This document shows, piece by piece, positions 1-12,447 of a DNA stretch of 64,000 bases; positions within the stretch are counted from its first letter, which is position 1, and each line of letters opens with the position of its first letter. Location of the stretch: contig BRKX01000006.1 in the NCBI GenBank assembly GCA_026008535.1, positions 42,210,664-42,274,663 of the forward strand, read 5' to 3'. The translations under genes were made by a program, and so were the position numbers. The notes under the pieces were generated by a model that ran no database searches, was not told the DNA's origin, and saw only the letters and a list, made by a program, of their open reading frames with translations. This DNA is from Perilla frutescens. Lineage: Eukaryota > Streptophyta > Magnoliopsida > Lamiales > Lamiaceae.

Positions 1-1
1 T

Positions 2-298
2 ACGGAAGAGGATAAGAACGTGCCACTCATCTTGGGAAGGCCGTTCTTGGCGATGAGAAAGGCACTCATTGATGTGTCAAAAGGGGAGCTTACACTCCGT
101 TTGAATGATGAAAGTAGCACGCTTTCAATATATAATGCAATGAAGTTTCATGATGATGATGAGGAGTATATGAGAGTGGAGAAGTGGAAAGTGATGACGA
201 TTGTAGAAGAATGTGTTGGAGCACTACACCTCTCAAGATCCCTTGAAAACCATTTTGTTTGCATCTCTTCACTCTTCCTCCTCTCTTTATTCTTTTGA
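2..298 (+). pseudogene. Athila protease C-terminal part (partial)
   Basis: The reading frame is open from position 2 to the TGA at 296-298. It contains VPLILGRPFLAMRKALIDV, the C-terminal half of the retropepsin fold in Athila polyproteins, where ILGRPFL follows the flap. The catalytic DTG/DSG loop would be left of the window. The protein would normally process the Gag-Pol polyprotein. The stop and the degraded 299-600 stretch after it separate it from RT, so no continuous polyprotein can be made. Confidence 0.7.
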
Positions 299-609
299 TG
301 ATAAGACCGATATTGTGGATTGTGTGTTTACTCTTGATTTTCTATAAGAAATCCCAAGGAGAGAAAATCGCTTCTTACCATTGAGGGATAGAAAAGAGGA
401 AGCATTGAAGAAGGAAGGAGGTGAAGAAAAAGACAAGAAGGAAGAATTGAAGCCACTCCCGGGCCACTTGAGGTATGCATACTTGGGTCCAAATGAAACA
501 TATTCCATAATTGTGTCATCCTATTTATCTTCTTGTGAGCTTCATAAGTTACTATGAGTCTTGAGAAAGCATAAATCCACGTTAGGTTGGTCCATTGGAG
601 ATTTGAAGG

Positions 610-1455
610 GGATTAGTCCCCATGGTTTGCATGCATAGGATATTGTTAGAAGATGAGTACAAACCCCTTGTCCAACCACAACGTAGATTGAACCCCATAA
701 TGCAAGAAGTTGTTAGGAAGGAAGTTCTTAAATGGCTTGATGCGGGTATAGTCTATACTATTTCCGATAGCGAATGGGTAAGTCCCACCCCCAAGTCATG
801 GCTAACAAGGGAGGTGTGACCGTAGTAAGGGATGAAAGTAATGAATTGATAGCTACTAAGGTTGTGAATGGATGGCGTGTGTGTATTGATTATCGAGCAT
901 TGAATGTGGCCACTAGAAAGGACCATTTTCCATTACCTTTTATTGACCAAATGCTTGATAGGTTAGCCGGATATGAATTCTATTATTTTCTTGATGGTTA
1001 TTCCGGGTATAACTAAATTTTGATTGCACCCGAGGACCAACATAAATCCATTTTCACATGCCTTTATGGAATTTTTCTTTTAGAAGAATGTCCTTTGGAT
1101 AGTGCAATGCTCCGGCTACTTTCCAAAGATGTATGATGTCAATTTTTCATGATTTGATTGAAAAGATAATAGAGGTCTTCATGGATGATTTCTCAATTTT
1201 TAGAAACTCTTTTGATAATTGCTTGGACAACTTAACCCGAGTTTTGCAGCGTTGTGAGGAGACTAACCTCATCTTAAATTGGGAGAAATGCCATTTTATG
1301 GTAAGAGACGGAGTTGTCCTTGGCCACAAAGTATCAGCTGTAAGCTTGGAGGTGGATCGAGCCAAAATAGTAGCCATTGAGAAGCTTCCACCCCCACAAA
1401 TGAAAAGGGTGTCCGAAGTTTCCTTGGTCATGCCGGGTATTATCGGCGTTTTATA
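610..1455 (+). pseudogene. Athila reverse transcriptase remnant
   Basis: RT pieces lie in three frames. First is EYKPLVQPQRRLNP with VRKEVLKWLDAGIVY (about 655-780). Next is GWRVCIDYRALNVATRKDHF with PLPFIDQMLDRLAG (about 870-970), the finger and palm blocks. Last, EVFMDDFSIF near 1170-1200 is the YxDD catalytic box as FMDD. The in-frame stop after DGYSGYN at 1014-1016 and two frameshifts inactivate it. The enzyme would copy element RNA into DNA. It is followed directly by the RNase H remnant. Confidence 0.85.
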
Positions 1456-1499
1456 AAAGATTTTTCAAAAATTTCTAAACCTTTGTGTAAAATGCTTGA

Positions 1500-2245
1500 A
1501 AAGTCTAATGACTTTGTTTTTTATGACGAATGTGTGCAGCGTTTGAGACGTTGAAGAAGGCGCTAATGACGGCCCCGGTACTTATTACCCCGGATTGGAG
1601 TGAATCCTTTGAGCTCATGTGTGATTCAAGCGAGGTATTCGTGGGAGCCACTTTAGGGCAAAGGAGAGAGAAGTTGTTCCTGATGATCTACTATGGAAGC
1701 AAGACTTTGGACCCGGCACAAATCAATTACACAACCATGGAAAGGGATTTGTTGGCGATCGTATATTCTTTTGACAAGTTCCGGCACTATCATATTGGGG
1801 CCTGAACAATTGTCCACACGGATCACACTGCGTTGAGGCATCTCTTTGCCAAGAATGATGCCAAGCCCCGACTTATAAGGTAGATCCTTCTCCTACAAGA
1901 ATTTGATGTCGAAATTAGAGATCGAAAAGGGTGCGAGAATGCGGTGGCCGACTACCTATCTCGTTTGGACCATACTAAAGAGGATCAAAATGACAAAAGA
2001 GAGATCGATGATTGCTTTCCGGATGAAAGGATCCTAGTTGTGGGGACAATGAAGGTGCCATGGTTCGCGGATATAGTAAATTACTTGGTGGCGGGAATTG
2101 CACCTAAAGAGTTAGAAGGGTATCAAAAGAAGAAATTCTTTCATGACTTGAGATTCTTTGTGTGGGATGAGCCTTACTTGTTTAGACGTTGTGCGGATTT
2201 AGTTTTGAGGAGGTGTGTGCCCGAAGAGGAATGGGGTAAATTTTA
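1500..2245 (+). pseudogene. Athila RNase H and linker remnant
   Basis: The frame from about 1530 gives FETLKKALMTAPVLITPDW, then FELMCDSSEVFVGATLGQ (an RNase H core, D in CDSS) and YTTMERDLLAIVYSFDKFR (the E of the ERDLLAIV motif). The final histidine-aspartate part (VHTDHTALRHLF, YLSRLDH) continues to about 1975. TGA at 1803-1805 and TAG at 1881-1883 interrupt the frame. The linker to 2245 leads to the integrase zinc finger, which is in a different frame, so another indel lies near 2240. Confidence 0.8.
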
Positions 2246-3339
2246 GAAGCATGTCACGCAGGATTAAGTGGAGGACATTTTGGGGCTAATCGAACCGCTA
2301 GAAAAATCTACCAAAGTGGATTTTATTGGCCTAGCATTTTCAAGGATACAAGAGAGTTCATCAAGAGTTGTGCTAAGTGTCAACGGATGGGATCTATCTC
2401 TAAGAAGGACGAAATGCCTATGAAGAATATCATTGAAGTTGAGCTTTTTGATGTTTGGGGTATAGACTTTATGAGACCTTTTGTTGCCTCGGAAGGAAAC
2501 TTATACATCTTGTTAGCTGTGGATTTTGTGTCTAGATGGATTGAAGCTATTCCGACCAAGACAAGTGATGCAAAAGTTGTCCTTAAGTTTCTCAAAAAGA
2601 ACATCTTGACAAGGTTTGGAGCCCCTAGGGCCATAGTAAGTGATGGTGGTTCACATTTTTGTAACAAATGGATGGGAGCATTACTTGCTAGGCATGGAGT
2701 CAAGCACAAGATGACAACGCTTTACCACCCTCAAGCTAATGGTCAAGCCGAGTTGGCCAATCGTGAAGTTAAGCAAATTCTTCAAAAGGTAGTTTGAACA
2801 AATGGAAGGATTGGTCTTCATTGTTGGATCAAGCACTATGGGCTTATCGCACGGCCTACAAGACCCCGATTAGAATGTCTCCTTATCAACTCGTGTTTGG
2901 AAAGTCTTGTCATCTGCCCGTTGAGCTTTCCCATAAGGCTTTTTGGGCCACAAAGAAGTTGAACCTCGATCCCGTGTCATCCATGGGAGAATGAATTTTC
3001 AAATTGAATGAGATAGAGGAGTTCCGGATGGAAGCTTTTGAAAATTCGGCTATTTACAAGATGAGGGCAAAAGTTTACCATGACAAGCTTTTGAGACTAA
3101 AAGATCTTACACCGGGAGATGAAGTTCTTTTGTTCAATTCTCGATTCAAGCTATTTTCGATAAAACTTAAGACTAAATGGAGTGGCCCATTTATCATAGC
3201 ACGGATTTTTGACAGAGGGGCAATTGAGCTCAAAGGCAAGGATGGGAGCTTGTTCATGGTGAATGGGCACCGAGCTAAAAGGTTCTACAAGCCCAAGAAA
3301 AAAGGAGAGGTGTTTGTTTGCTACCTCAACGACGCCTAA
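2246..3339 (+). pseudogene. Athila integrase remnant
   Basis: The HHCC zinc-binding domain is readable: H..H in CHAGLSGGH near 2255 and C..C in CAKC near 2370. The DDE core follows with D in WGIDFMRP, D in VSDGGSHF and E in NGQAELANRE, so all three acidic residues remain. The core frame ends at 2795-2797. The C-terminal part resumes one frame over (about 2794 to 3339) with an in-frame TGA at 2992-2994 and a GPF/Y-type end (KTKWSGPFIIARIF). The enzyme would insert element cDNA. One frameshift and one stop break this copy. Confidence 0.88.
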
Positions 3340-4707
3340 ATGCTATGGTACTCCGTCGAGCTAGCGACGCTAAACTTAGCTCTTGTTGGGAGGCACTCCA
3401 ATACTTTTTATTTAATTTTCTTATTTATTTATTTATTTACTTATTTGAATTTATTTGTTTCCTTTTGCTTCTTGTTGTTATCTTTCATTCGTTGTAAGTT
3501 GTAGTTGTGGTTTTGTGTGTTCTTTTGTGGTGTTGTTTTCTTGGTTTTGGTGTTATAAAACAGGGGAATTTCATTCGTAAATGGCTATTTATGAGCATAC
3601 AAGCGGTACATGAGAGAGTGAAGTGTCGACGAAGGCTGGAATGAGCTAAAATGCCGAGAGGACCTGCAATGCGGCCCGACCCGGACCCGGAGGCACGACC
3701 GGGTGGCCCTGCGTTCGCGGTCGTAAAATGGCTGTCTGCAACGCGACACGACCCAACGGCCCCAGCCCGGGTCGTGGTGGTGAGGCACGACCTAACCCGG
3801 CGCTCGTGCAGCCCGGGTCGCGCCACCGAGCTGGGTGAGTTTAAGTCCCCTTCTTCCCTTCTCACTTCATTTAACACACCTTTCACTCACCTCTTCACAC
3901 TCACACACTTGCACATTTTCCTTAGTGATTCTCCACCCCATTTCAAGTTCCAATCATTTTCAAGGTATGATTCTACATCTCATCCTCTTTTTCTTTTCCA
4001 TAGAAGCAACTCATAGTTCTTCAAGCTTTCAAATGGGGATTTTCATGGTGTATTCATGGTGGATGGTTTATTTTCATTTCTTTTGCATCTATTGTGCATT
4101 TCTTACCTTATGAACCTTCGGTGTGCTTTCAAATGGAGTATTTGTTGAGAATTTTTCATTTTTGTCTAAAACTAGGGTTCTGAGGTCAAAATTTGGGGAA
4201 AATCGTGTAGATGAGAAATTCTTGCCAAATTATCTTTGATCTATGCAATTTCATGCTTCTTTAGTATCTCTATGTGATTTTTATGGAAGGAGGGGTGTGT
4301 TGTGGGATTTGTATAGTTACCTTGGAGACATGTTCTTAACTTAGGCAAAAATTTCTTGTTTCATTCTACTTGATTTAGCATATTTTGCTTGTTTGGAATT
4401 TTTATGATAAAATAAACAAGGTTAAGCTATGTCATGGGGATTATGTGGTGCTTGTAGTGTGTTGGGATTGATCATGAATGTGCTTGTATTATTGCCTCAA
4501 TTGTGGATATTTTTTCTTTATTAAGCCAACCCCTTGTTTTGCTATTTGTGTAAAGGTATTTTTGCAAAGGGCTTGAAATTTAAGCATTGATTGCTATTTT
4601 ATTGAAATACCCATGCAAAATACCATCTTTTGTCTTTTGCTTTTGTATAAAATTTTGATTTTTTTTATTTTGTTTAAGGTACTTAAGCTGAAGCTCTTCC
4701 CGCAAGA
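3340..4707 (+). other. Athila spacer and candidate leader of the env-like mRNA
   Basis: There is no credible coding region here. A TATA-like GTTATAAAAC lies near 3551. A GC-rich block at about 3650-3835 carries CTGCAACGCG-type motifs that recur in the 3' LTR. It is followed by a CT-rich stretch. A possible intron runs from CAAG|GTATGA (about 3964) to a T-rich acceptor TTTAAG near 4677, ending just before the ATG at 4708. This fits a spliced leader for the downstream ORF. Promoter and intron are inferred from sequence form only. Confidence 0.4.
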
Positions 4708-6387
4708 ATGGTGCAAACTCAAAGAAAAAGACAAGCGGGAGGAGCTCGAAGACGGCTCATAGACGAAGAAGAGTTCCAAGAAGAGGAGGTGCTAGACTTA
4801 TCAGAAGAAGAGGAACAAGAAGACGACGAAGAACTCGAAGATGAGGAGGAAGAGGAATAAAAGAATAAGGAGCCCAATAACAATCGTGCCCTCTTGCCCC
4901 CTCTTAATATGGGAGCCAATGACCCCGCTATGGTGAATGGTTACTTGGAGGACTATGAGCATAGGAAGAAGTGGTTGAAGTTAGCCAGGGGCTTTCAAGT
5001 TGCCGCTACTCATTTTTTGGATGCCAACACAATAAGAAAGTTGGGGATTCATGAGAGTGTGATAGGGCTCCTACGACGTATTAGGTGGACTCATGTCCTG
5101 GGAGAAAATGATTGGAAGACTTACCCCGTGCTAGTTCGTGAGTTTCTCTCAACACTGAAGGTGAAACACACTCCATCCAGAGGGCCTATTTCTTGCACAT
5201 TCCAACTTAGAAATCAAGACTGGAGGTTCAATGTGGATCGTCTCAATGCGATGTTTCAAACTCCAACTAATGAGACCTTCCATCCTCACCCGTCTTTCCG
5301 CTTTAATGATTTTCATGACCGTGTTGTGGAGACGAACCCAAATATGCTACAGTATGACTCTAGCAAGAGCAAGGCCTCTCATCTGTCTAACCCTGTTTTT
5401 TGGTACATGCAGAAGCTTCTCTCCTCCACTGTGCTAACACATCATGAAAATAGTGGCCTCAAGACACAAGAGCTATACATGTTATGGTGTATGCTTAATG
5501 CTATCCCGGTGAACTTTGCTGCTCACTTCCTCGTTCAATGTCAGAGACAAACAGCTTCTAAGACGGGTACCATTTGTGGTGGGGGCTTGATTACCCCAAT
5601 TGCAGCCATGTTGGACATCGACTTGTCCAACTATCAATGTGTGCCCGGCTCTCGAGCTCTCAACATGGAGCATCTTCGGAATGTAAAGTTTGTCAACTCC
5701 GTCTCCGCCCCATTTGATTTCCTTTTGACAAACAAGCATCAGTTCTCACTTCCAAATTCGGCTTTGACCAATGTATCCACTTTTGATGAGAAAGAGAATT
5801 GGATGATGGATACACCAGCTCATCTTGCATTGATTACCACGTCTGGAGGCACACCACGGAGGACACCTAGGGCAGATGATGCTGGAGGGTCCACGTCACA
5901 AGCTCAGCCGAGGGGAAGCCGCAGAAATAGGGAAGATGTCCAAGATGACCGCTTCAGCACTTTGAAGAATCTAATGAATGACATGGCGGCTAGCATGGGA
6001 AATATGCGGGTAGACATGAATTCCCATTTTGGCGATATGTGTTCTAAGGTTGATACTCATTTAACAGGGATGCAGGAGAGCTTTGATGCTCGATTCACGA
6101 ATTTGGAGGAGGAGATCGGGACCCGCTTCACGGTTATTTGTGCTGAGATTCAGGGCCTACAGGGAAGCTTCAATACCTTCCAGTCGAGCATGGAGAATAT
6201 GATGGGCCAGTGGATCGGACAGGAAGCACCTTATCAGTGACCACCACAGATGCCACCATATCAGCACTACCCTCCGTACCCGTATCCACCATATCAGCCG
6301 CCATCGGAATCCACCGCATGCCGCCCTCCTACTGATGATTTAAAGAGTCTGCTCCTCGATTTCGGTCCCACTATCTTTTCCACTTAA
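4708..6387 (+). pseudogene. Athila env-like ORF (plant transposon protein domain), two stops
   Basis: One frame runs from ATG 4708 to TAA 6385-6387, broken only by TAA 4858-4860 and TGA 6238-6240. The N-terminus is basic (MVQTQRKRQAGGARRR) and then strongly acidic. The middle (about 4960-5800) has YPVLVREFLSTL and LWCMLNAIPVNFAAHFL and resembles the putative plant transposon protein domain of Athila env-like ORFs. A coiled-coil-like Met/Asp/Phe-rich part follows at about 5940-6220, and the tail after the TGA is a PPYQ-type proline-rich repeat. No signal peptide or clear membrane helix was seen, so an envelope role is unsupported. The largest uninterrupted stretch is 4894-6240. Confidence 0.75.
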
Positions 6388-7862
6388 ACTTGTCCTTTCC
6401 TTGGAATGGAACAAGTTTAGGGGAGGGGGTATAAAGTGGTGACCGGTAATCGCCCTTTATCTGCTTTTTCTTTGAACTTTTTATTTGGATATTTAGGATG
6501 ACTGTTATTAGGATTTGGTATTTAGATTCAGCACTTTATGTTGGTTTGTATGGATTTATTTGATCTCTAGGATCATTTCTATCTTAATATTTGGGTCTGT
6601 AATAATAAATGCTTGGATTAGGCTTTAATCGGGTGCGATGACTTTCTTTGCTTGAGCTTGTGTTTGTTATGAATAATTTGGTGAAGGAAATAGGGAATGA
6701 TGGACATAGGGAATCATGCCATGCCTATGATGAATTATTTTTATGTGAAAATATTGAAAAATGCATGCATGAAATAGAGTGATGAGCCGAAGTATCATTC
6801 AAGTCAAAATTGTGGAAATTTTGCTTGATTTCTAGCTACTTGTGAGATTTGAGCCTATTTTGTTCTTTTATGTGTGATTCACCAATGATATTTGTATCTC
6901 TAGAACTTGCTTCATAACTTTCATGTATTCTATATGTGCTTAGAACTTGAAGATGACCTAAGGTGGTTTTTGTCGAAAAATTTTGAGCCGTATTTATTCT
7001 CTCCTTTGAAATTTATCCTTGTTAGCCCCGTTAAGCCTTTGGTGATTGATTTTTATTGAATAACCCAGGGTAGAGGGAATTTAAGGAATGAAGGAATTGT
7101 CATAGCAGAAACCATGGGTAGCAAAAGTCGGATATATAAAAAGAAAAAAATGTGGAACATGTTTTAGCCTTGGATTGTGAAGCTCAAGGTCCATTGAAAT
7201 GAAAAAAAAAATTGGGAATCATTAGAGTCGTGTTGTAGAATTAAATTAAATGGAAAAAGAATGAATCTGATGCAACTCTAGTTCCTTGTGCAAAAATGCG
7301 TGAACAAATATCTTAAGGGGAATGAATTAGAAGAAAAAGGAAGAGGCTAAGGATCATCCGTCTTTTGCTTAAGCTTGCTCATTTTTGTGTGACATGGGTA
7401 GAAGAAATCTTTTAGTTTTACTAGGATTGAAATGCTAGTAGGATGTGGGGAAAGGACTTGGAGTCACCCTTGCCTAAAAAATTTCTTACCCAACTAAAGA
7501 GCCAAACGCTACAACCTTAAAGACCTATGTGATTCTTGTTTATAGCACATTGGTGAATCATGTTGAGTTATTTTGCAAGCTTATGGTGGTATGCTTCTAT
7601 TACTTGATGTTGAGTGAAAATGTGCCTCTTATCTCCATGTGTGAAGATCATTGTGATATGAATTGCCTTTCTAAGATAGTGGTCAATTTCTCTCATGATT
7701 TTACCCTTGTGATATGAAGCTTCGACCTCATTCTTTGCATGAGGATGGTTGATCGAAAAGTTGAGGCATTAGTGGCTATGTTTTTCCCTTTTTGTTTTAT
7801 CTTTCTCTTGTTCTTTCCAAATGCTCGTTTGAGGACAAACAAGAGTTCAAGTTTGGCGGAGT
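6388..7862 (+). other. Athila 3' untranslated region with polypurine tract
   Basis: This is non-coding and A/T-rich. AGTTTAGGGGAGGGGG near 6415-6431 is purine-rich, but the better polypurine tract is AGTTTGGCGGAG just before the LTR at 7862. It follows TTTGAGGACAAACAAGAG, a sequence usual in this place in Athila elements. No ORF in the stretch looks real. Confidence 0.6.
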
Positions 7863-9304
7863 TGACATGTTCACATTTTAGTCCTAATCCGAGCATTGTT
7901 TAGTATGTTTTTATCGCATGTTAGTTCATTTAGTCACCGTTTAGGGTAATATTAGTCCTTTTTATAATACGTGTTGCTAACAAAGTTGAATTTAGAAAAT
8001 AGGGTTAAAATGAGCAATCCAAAGCCCAAGAATCGAAGTGCGTATCGGAAGGGACCGGGAAGCTGAACCGGACGGGCAAGAGAGCACGAAGACCGAGTCG
8101 GAGCCGGGACGCCGGGCACGACCTGCAACGCGGCGCGACCAGCGCCCTAGGCCGCGACCCGCGGCTCGGTGTCCGCGGCCTGATTTTCATCACCTGCAAC
8201 GCGGCGCGACCCAAGGCCGGAGCCGCTCAGGTCGCGCCTCTCCTTACGCGGCACGAGCCGCAGGGACGCGACTAGCCCCGTGTCGTGCCCTTTGTCTTGT
8301 TTTCGGGATTTCTCGGATTTTTGCTTCATTTTTACCCCAATTTTTCCAACTTTGTATAAAAACCTTCCTTAGTTCGAATTTGAGAGACACAACTTCATAT
8401 TTTGCCATTTTTAGAGTGAGAAATAGTTTGTATGCTTGGAGCTTGGGATATTGAAGAATCAAGAAGTTCCTTGAAGATCTATATACAAGTTTTTTTTGGG
8501 TTTTTTCTCTTCCTCTTCTATGTCTCTTTTATTTGTGGTTTATTTCTCTATTTTGGATATGAGTAGCTAAATTTCTTGGCACCTAGGGTTTTGAAACTTG
8601 GTTTTGGATATGTGAATCAAATATGGGTTTGTGTTTGATTTTCCAACTTCTTCTCATAAATCATGATTAGATTGCTTCTATTCTTTGATTGGCCATCTTA
8701 GGATAGAATATGGTGTATGATTGAGTTTGAGAGAATCAATTGTGCATGGGTAAATGATTTATGGTTTCGATTTTGCATTATATCGAGAGATTGATGTTTA
8801 ATTGAAGTTTGTTGATTGATTGTGCTTGATTAGATTAAATTGCAATTTAGCCCTAGAGATAGGGGAATTGGGTTTAATTGAAATGTCTTACTTGCTCGAG
8901 AGAGGGCTTCGATTGAATTTGGTATCAATTTTTGTTGGGAAATTTAAGCATAATCCCCATATTTGATGGTTGTATCCTAGCCAAGGATCAATTCCCTAGA
9001 GCCAATTTCTTTTGAGTGAATTTTATTTAATTTCCATTCCATTCCATTTCTTGTGTGTTGCTAATTTTGTTAGAACTTGCTAAATTCTAGTAATATAGTT
9101 AGAGTCCAATCCAATCTTCGAGTTGTTTAGCTAGTGAAAGAGTTTGATGTTATGGTACTTGTAGGCTCAAAAATGCGTTTAATTCCCCGTGTTCGACCCG
9201 GTCTCCTATGCTCCATATGTTCACTTGCATAATTGAGATTTGGTATTTATAGCTTGGTTTGTGATCGTATCTTTGTGAAACAAAACACAAAAAAAATCGC
9301 ATCA
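7863..9304 (+). repeat. Athila 3' LTR
   Basis: The LTR starts TGACATG directly after the purine tract and ends GCATCA at 9304, before GATGT. A GC-rich block (about 8040-8290) holds two copies of CCTGCAACGCGGCGCGACC at 8122-8140 and 8193-8211. TATAAAAACC at 8355 would be the promoter TATA box. The right boundary rests on the TG..CA rule, because the partner LTR is outside the window. Confidence 0.7.
8355..8363 (+). promoter_or_regulatory. LTR TATA box
   Basis: TATAAAAAC sits just downstream of the GC-rich block inside the 3' LTR. The U3/R boundary would then be about 30 bases further on, near 8385. Confidence 0.5.
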
Positions 9305-9629
9305 GATGTTTCTTTATCGTGCTTGGCTTGCCCCTTTTTTCCCACCCATGTGGTGTTTGAACCAATCTTCCATCCTGAGGGATTCACAAAGTGAATTCTC
9401 TTCTCACTTGGCATCTACAACAACTAGAAATATTTAAAAAGCCACAAACTCAACTCATAATGCAATTGTAAAATACACATTTCTCACCCTCTCATATATA
9501 CGACTAGAATCTTCAAAACTACAAACTCCATATCCTTTATTAACCTAAACAAGCATCATAATAATTAAGCAAATAATACATAAAAACATAAAAACTACCA
9601 AGCACATAAAACGATACTAGATTATTTAC
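9305..9629. other. Non-coding flank between Athila LTR and MULE
   Basis: AT-rich and without a credible ORF. It probably belongs to the 3' non-coding part of the minus-strand MULE. No terminal inverted repeat was found here. Confidence 0.4.
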
Positions 9630-12447
9630 CAAAGCTCGCTCTTTAAAAATTGTGGACATCCTTGATTGTGGTTGCTGACTTGAAAGCGATTGTTTGCTTG
9701 TATTTTTGTTTGTTGTAACTTGATGTTGACCTCCACCTTTCTTACTTTTTGGTGGTCTCTTTCTTTTTACCTAAGCCATTCAAGGAGCTCATATATTAAA
9801 ATTGTGGAAATGTTACAACACAAAAACATTCAAATAACTTACATTTACTGTTGGAGGCTTAACAACATCTTCCTGCTTACAAGTCCTTATGTTGTGGCCT
9901 GGTTGTTGACATCTCCGACATGTTGTTTGCATAGGAAACCTAATAGATTTGGCATCTTCTTTCTCTTCCAATGCCCTTCTTCTTTTTTTCTTTTGCCTAC
10001 CAGGCATTCTTCTCACCAATGGTGGTTGTACTGGCTCCCCAGGTGTATCAGGCCACATTTTAGGCCCATTGCAGGGTTCTATACCAAATCTGTATGTCTC
10101 AACGTAATTTTTCATTGAGTAATACTAATGCACAAAATTAGCAGGGTCTCGCTTCAAGAAGTTTATTGCAGAGCAAGCATGAACACAGGGGATTCCAGTT
10201 AAGTCCCATACTCTACATGTGCATGACTTAGAAGCAATGTTCACCACAAATTGATCATCATGCAAATGAACTTGATATTTATCTCCTACTGCAGGATGTA
10301 TAATACCTTCTCGGGAATCATATTTTATTTTCTCTATTTTGGCTCTAATGTTTGGACAAATACTATCACTAGCACCACTAATATCTTCCAGCTTATTAAA
10401 TTGTCTTTTCATCAGGGCATTCTTGATATCCTCCAACATATGATACACATGCTTCGTTCTTGCAACAACAATAAAACTATTGAAGGTCTCACTAATATTA
10501 TTATCAATCATGTCGCACATAGGTGTTGTAGAAATGAAAGCCTTGTAGAACTTTTGAGGATCTCTTTCTAGAAAATTAGTGTATGCAGCTTCATTTTCAG
10601 CCTTTAACTCTTCTAATGCAATTTATAGGATTCCACATATGTACTACAATGTGCTCTCCAAAACAAGTTCTTTAAAGTTGAGTCTTTGAATTGCTTCTTC
10701 CAATTACAGTACACATGTCTAGCACAATTTCTATGCTCAGCAAATGGAGTCAGCTTGCTAATTGCAGTGATTACACCCTGCAAAAACTCACAACTTTATG
10801 ATCAATAACTTAAATAATTAGAAACAAATAAAACTTAAAATATGATGATTAATACATTTTGTTGGTTACTGATGAACGTATAACCTAATCCATCATTCAT
10901 GCCTAGTTCTTCAAATAAAATTGTGAGAAACCATGTCCAACATTCTTCATTTTCTACTGCAGCTACTGTCCAAGCAATTGGATACATTTAGTTGTTTGCA
11001 TCATTCGTAATTGCACACAATAAAACTTCTCCCAAAGAAACACCCGTCAAAGCCTATGATTGGCCTACAACCCTTGATGAACCCTATCTTCAATGGGCTA
11101 AACCCAATATACAATCCCTTAAACACACTAGCTTCACCTAACAATAGCTCAAACCTACCATCATTGTCAACCCTCATCAACTCTGCAATATAACTTCTCA
11201 ACTTTCCATAATGTTCTCTTACTGATCCTCTCAATTGCATAAGTGCCTTAAACTTTGCATCATACAGTCTCCATTTAGTAACTTGACAGGCAAACCTTTC
11301 CATTATATCAGCTTCTAACTCCTTCACAGACCAATTTGGATTTACTCTAAATTTGTTTAAGTACTCATTTGCAATCCAGTTAGATGAAACTTGTTTGTTG
11401 TTCATCACTCTGGGACATTTGTGATCACCACTAAGAGACTTAATGGCAAATGTCCCATCTATTCTAACTACACTGGCATAGAGCCTCCAACCACATTTTG
11501 GGCTGCAATACGCCTCACATTGTTCTTTATTGCGTCTTCTAAAGTGGATTGGATGCCCGTTTTCAATTACATGTTTCTGGATAGCACGTTTACATTGAAA
11601 ACCATCCTCAAATCTCATTTCCAATACCAATTTTAGTAACTTATGATCACATTTAGGATCATAAGTTACTTTACGATGCTTCCTTCTTATGTAACCTTGA
11701 TCATCAAAGCAATCTTCATCTTCAGAAGATTCAGAGTTAACTTCACCTTCCGATTCATCATATTCAGACATAAATCCATCATCTACTACTTTTGTTAACT
11801 CTCTGGTAGACATTCGAGTTCTACCTAACTGAACTTGTGTAGATAGTACACCCCGTTCATGTGTAGCTTTTATATTTCTCTTGTTCCATCTTGCTTGTAT
11901 ATACTCATCATCTTCAGATGCTAACTCTTCATCACTCATGCTATCATCAGTTTCACTTTCCCCTATAGGCTTGTAATCTATGTCTTCATCTGAGTTGTGA
12001 TCTTCAAAATCCATATGCAGTTTTTACGCCTTTTAAGTCACCTCTGCAACCTCACCAGCTTCCATTGATGCATTAGTTTTCTCTGTAACATTAATCGAAG
12101 CACATGCAATATCTCAAACTATCCCAGTAATATATCCACTCTTATTTCCATTATCAACATAAATTTCTATGAAATTGCTCTTTTTTGACAAAAATATAAG
12201 CATATCTAATACATCTTTGTCATCATGCAACACCTTGTATACATTACTCTTAGGGACTTTGAAAGACAAACTACTCCAACTTGTATATCCTAACTTTTCC
12301 ACTTCATCATCTAAGTCAAGATAACCAAATTTATCTTTGTCAAAGAAATGTCAGGTTGTTAACTCACCGCCCGAATATATTTTATCACCATCCAATAATG
12401 TATGAAATTGACCTCCATGATGAATGTAAATGAAAAAATTATCACTG
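9630..12447 (-). pseudogene. Mutator-like (MULE) transposase pseudogene
   Basis: Read from 12447 down, a PB1-like start (FIYIHHGGQFH, EKLGYTSWSSLSF) is followed by an acidic linker and a Mutator DNA-binding block (KLVLEMRFEDGFQCKRAIQK, CPRVMNNKQVSSNWIA). The transposase core has GFDGCF (first D) and AWTVAAVENEECWTWFL. A SWIM zinc finger (CTCRVWDLTGIPCVHA) and a CCHC knuckle (CRRCQQPGHNIRTC) come next, then a basic tail with KRPPKSKK. Likely introns are 10778-10855 and 9771-9842, both GT-AG. It is broken by a frameshift near 11030, a TAA near 10993, a second frameshift near 10625 and a TAG at 10125-10127. The second catalytic D appears as N (FISNQQ). It would have cut and moved MULE ends in the nucleus. 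Confidence 0.88.

Larger units (their letters stand above)
1..9304 (+). mobile_element. Athila-type Ty3/gypsy retrotransposon, 5' part outside the window
   Basis: The order protease end, RT, RNase H, integrase, long leader, env-like ORF, polypurine tract and LTR is that of Athila elements. The integrase end (WAYRTAYKTPIRMSPYQLVF) and the protease end (ILGRPFLA) are close to Athila as I remember it. Stops and frameshifts occur throughout pol, so the copy is dead. Gag, the primer site and the 5' LTR would lie left of position 1, so target duplication and LTR divergence cannot be read here. Confidence 0.85.

Noticed and set aside
3485..4016. ORFs of 121-133 codons on both strands
   Set aside because: Also a GC-rich non-coding block; no domain and no conserved motif.
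8038..8454. 138-codon ORF
   Set aside because: Covers the GC-rich promoter block of the Athila LTR; composition explains the open frame.
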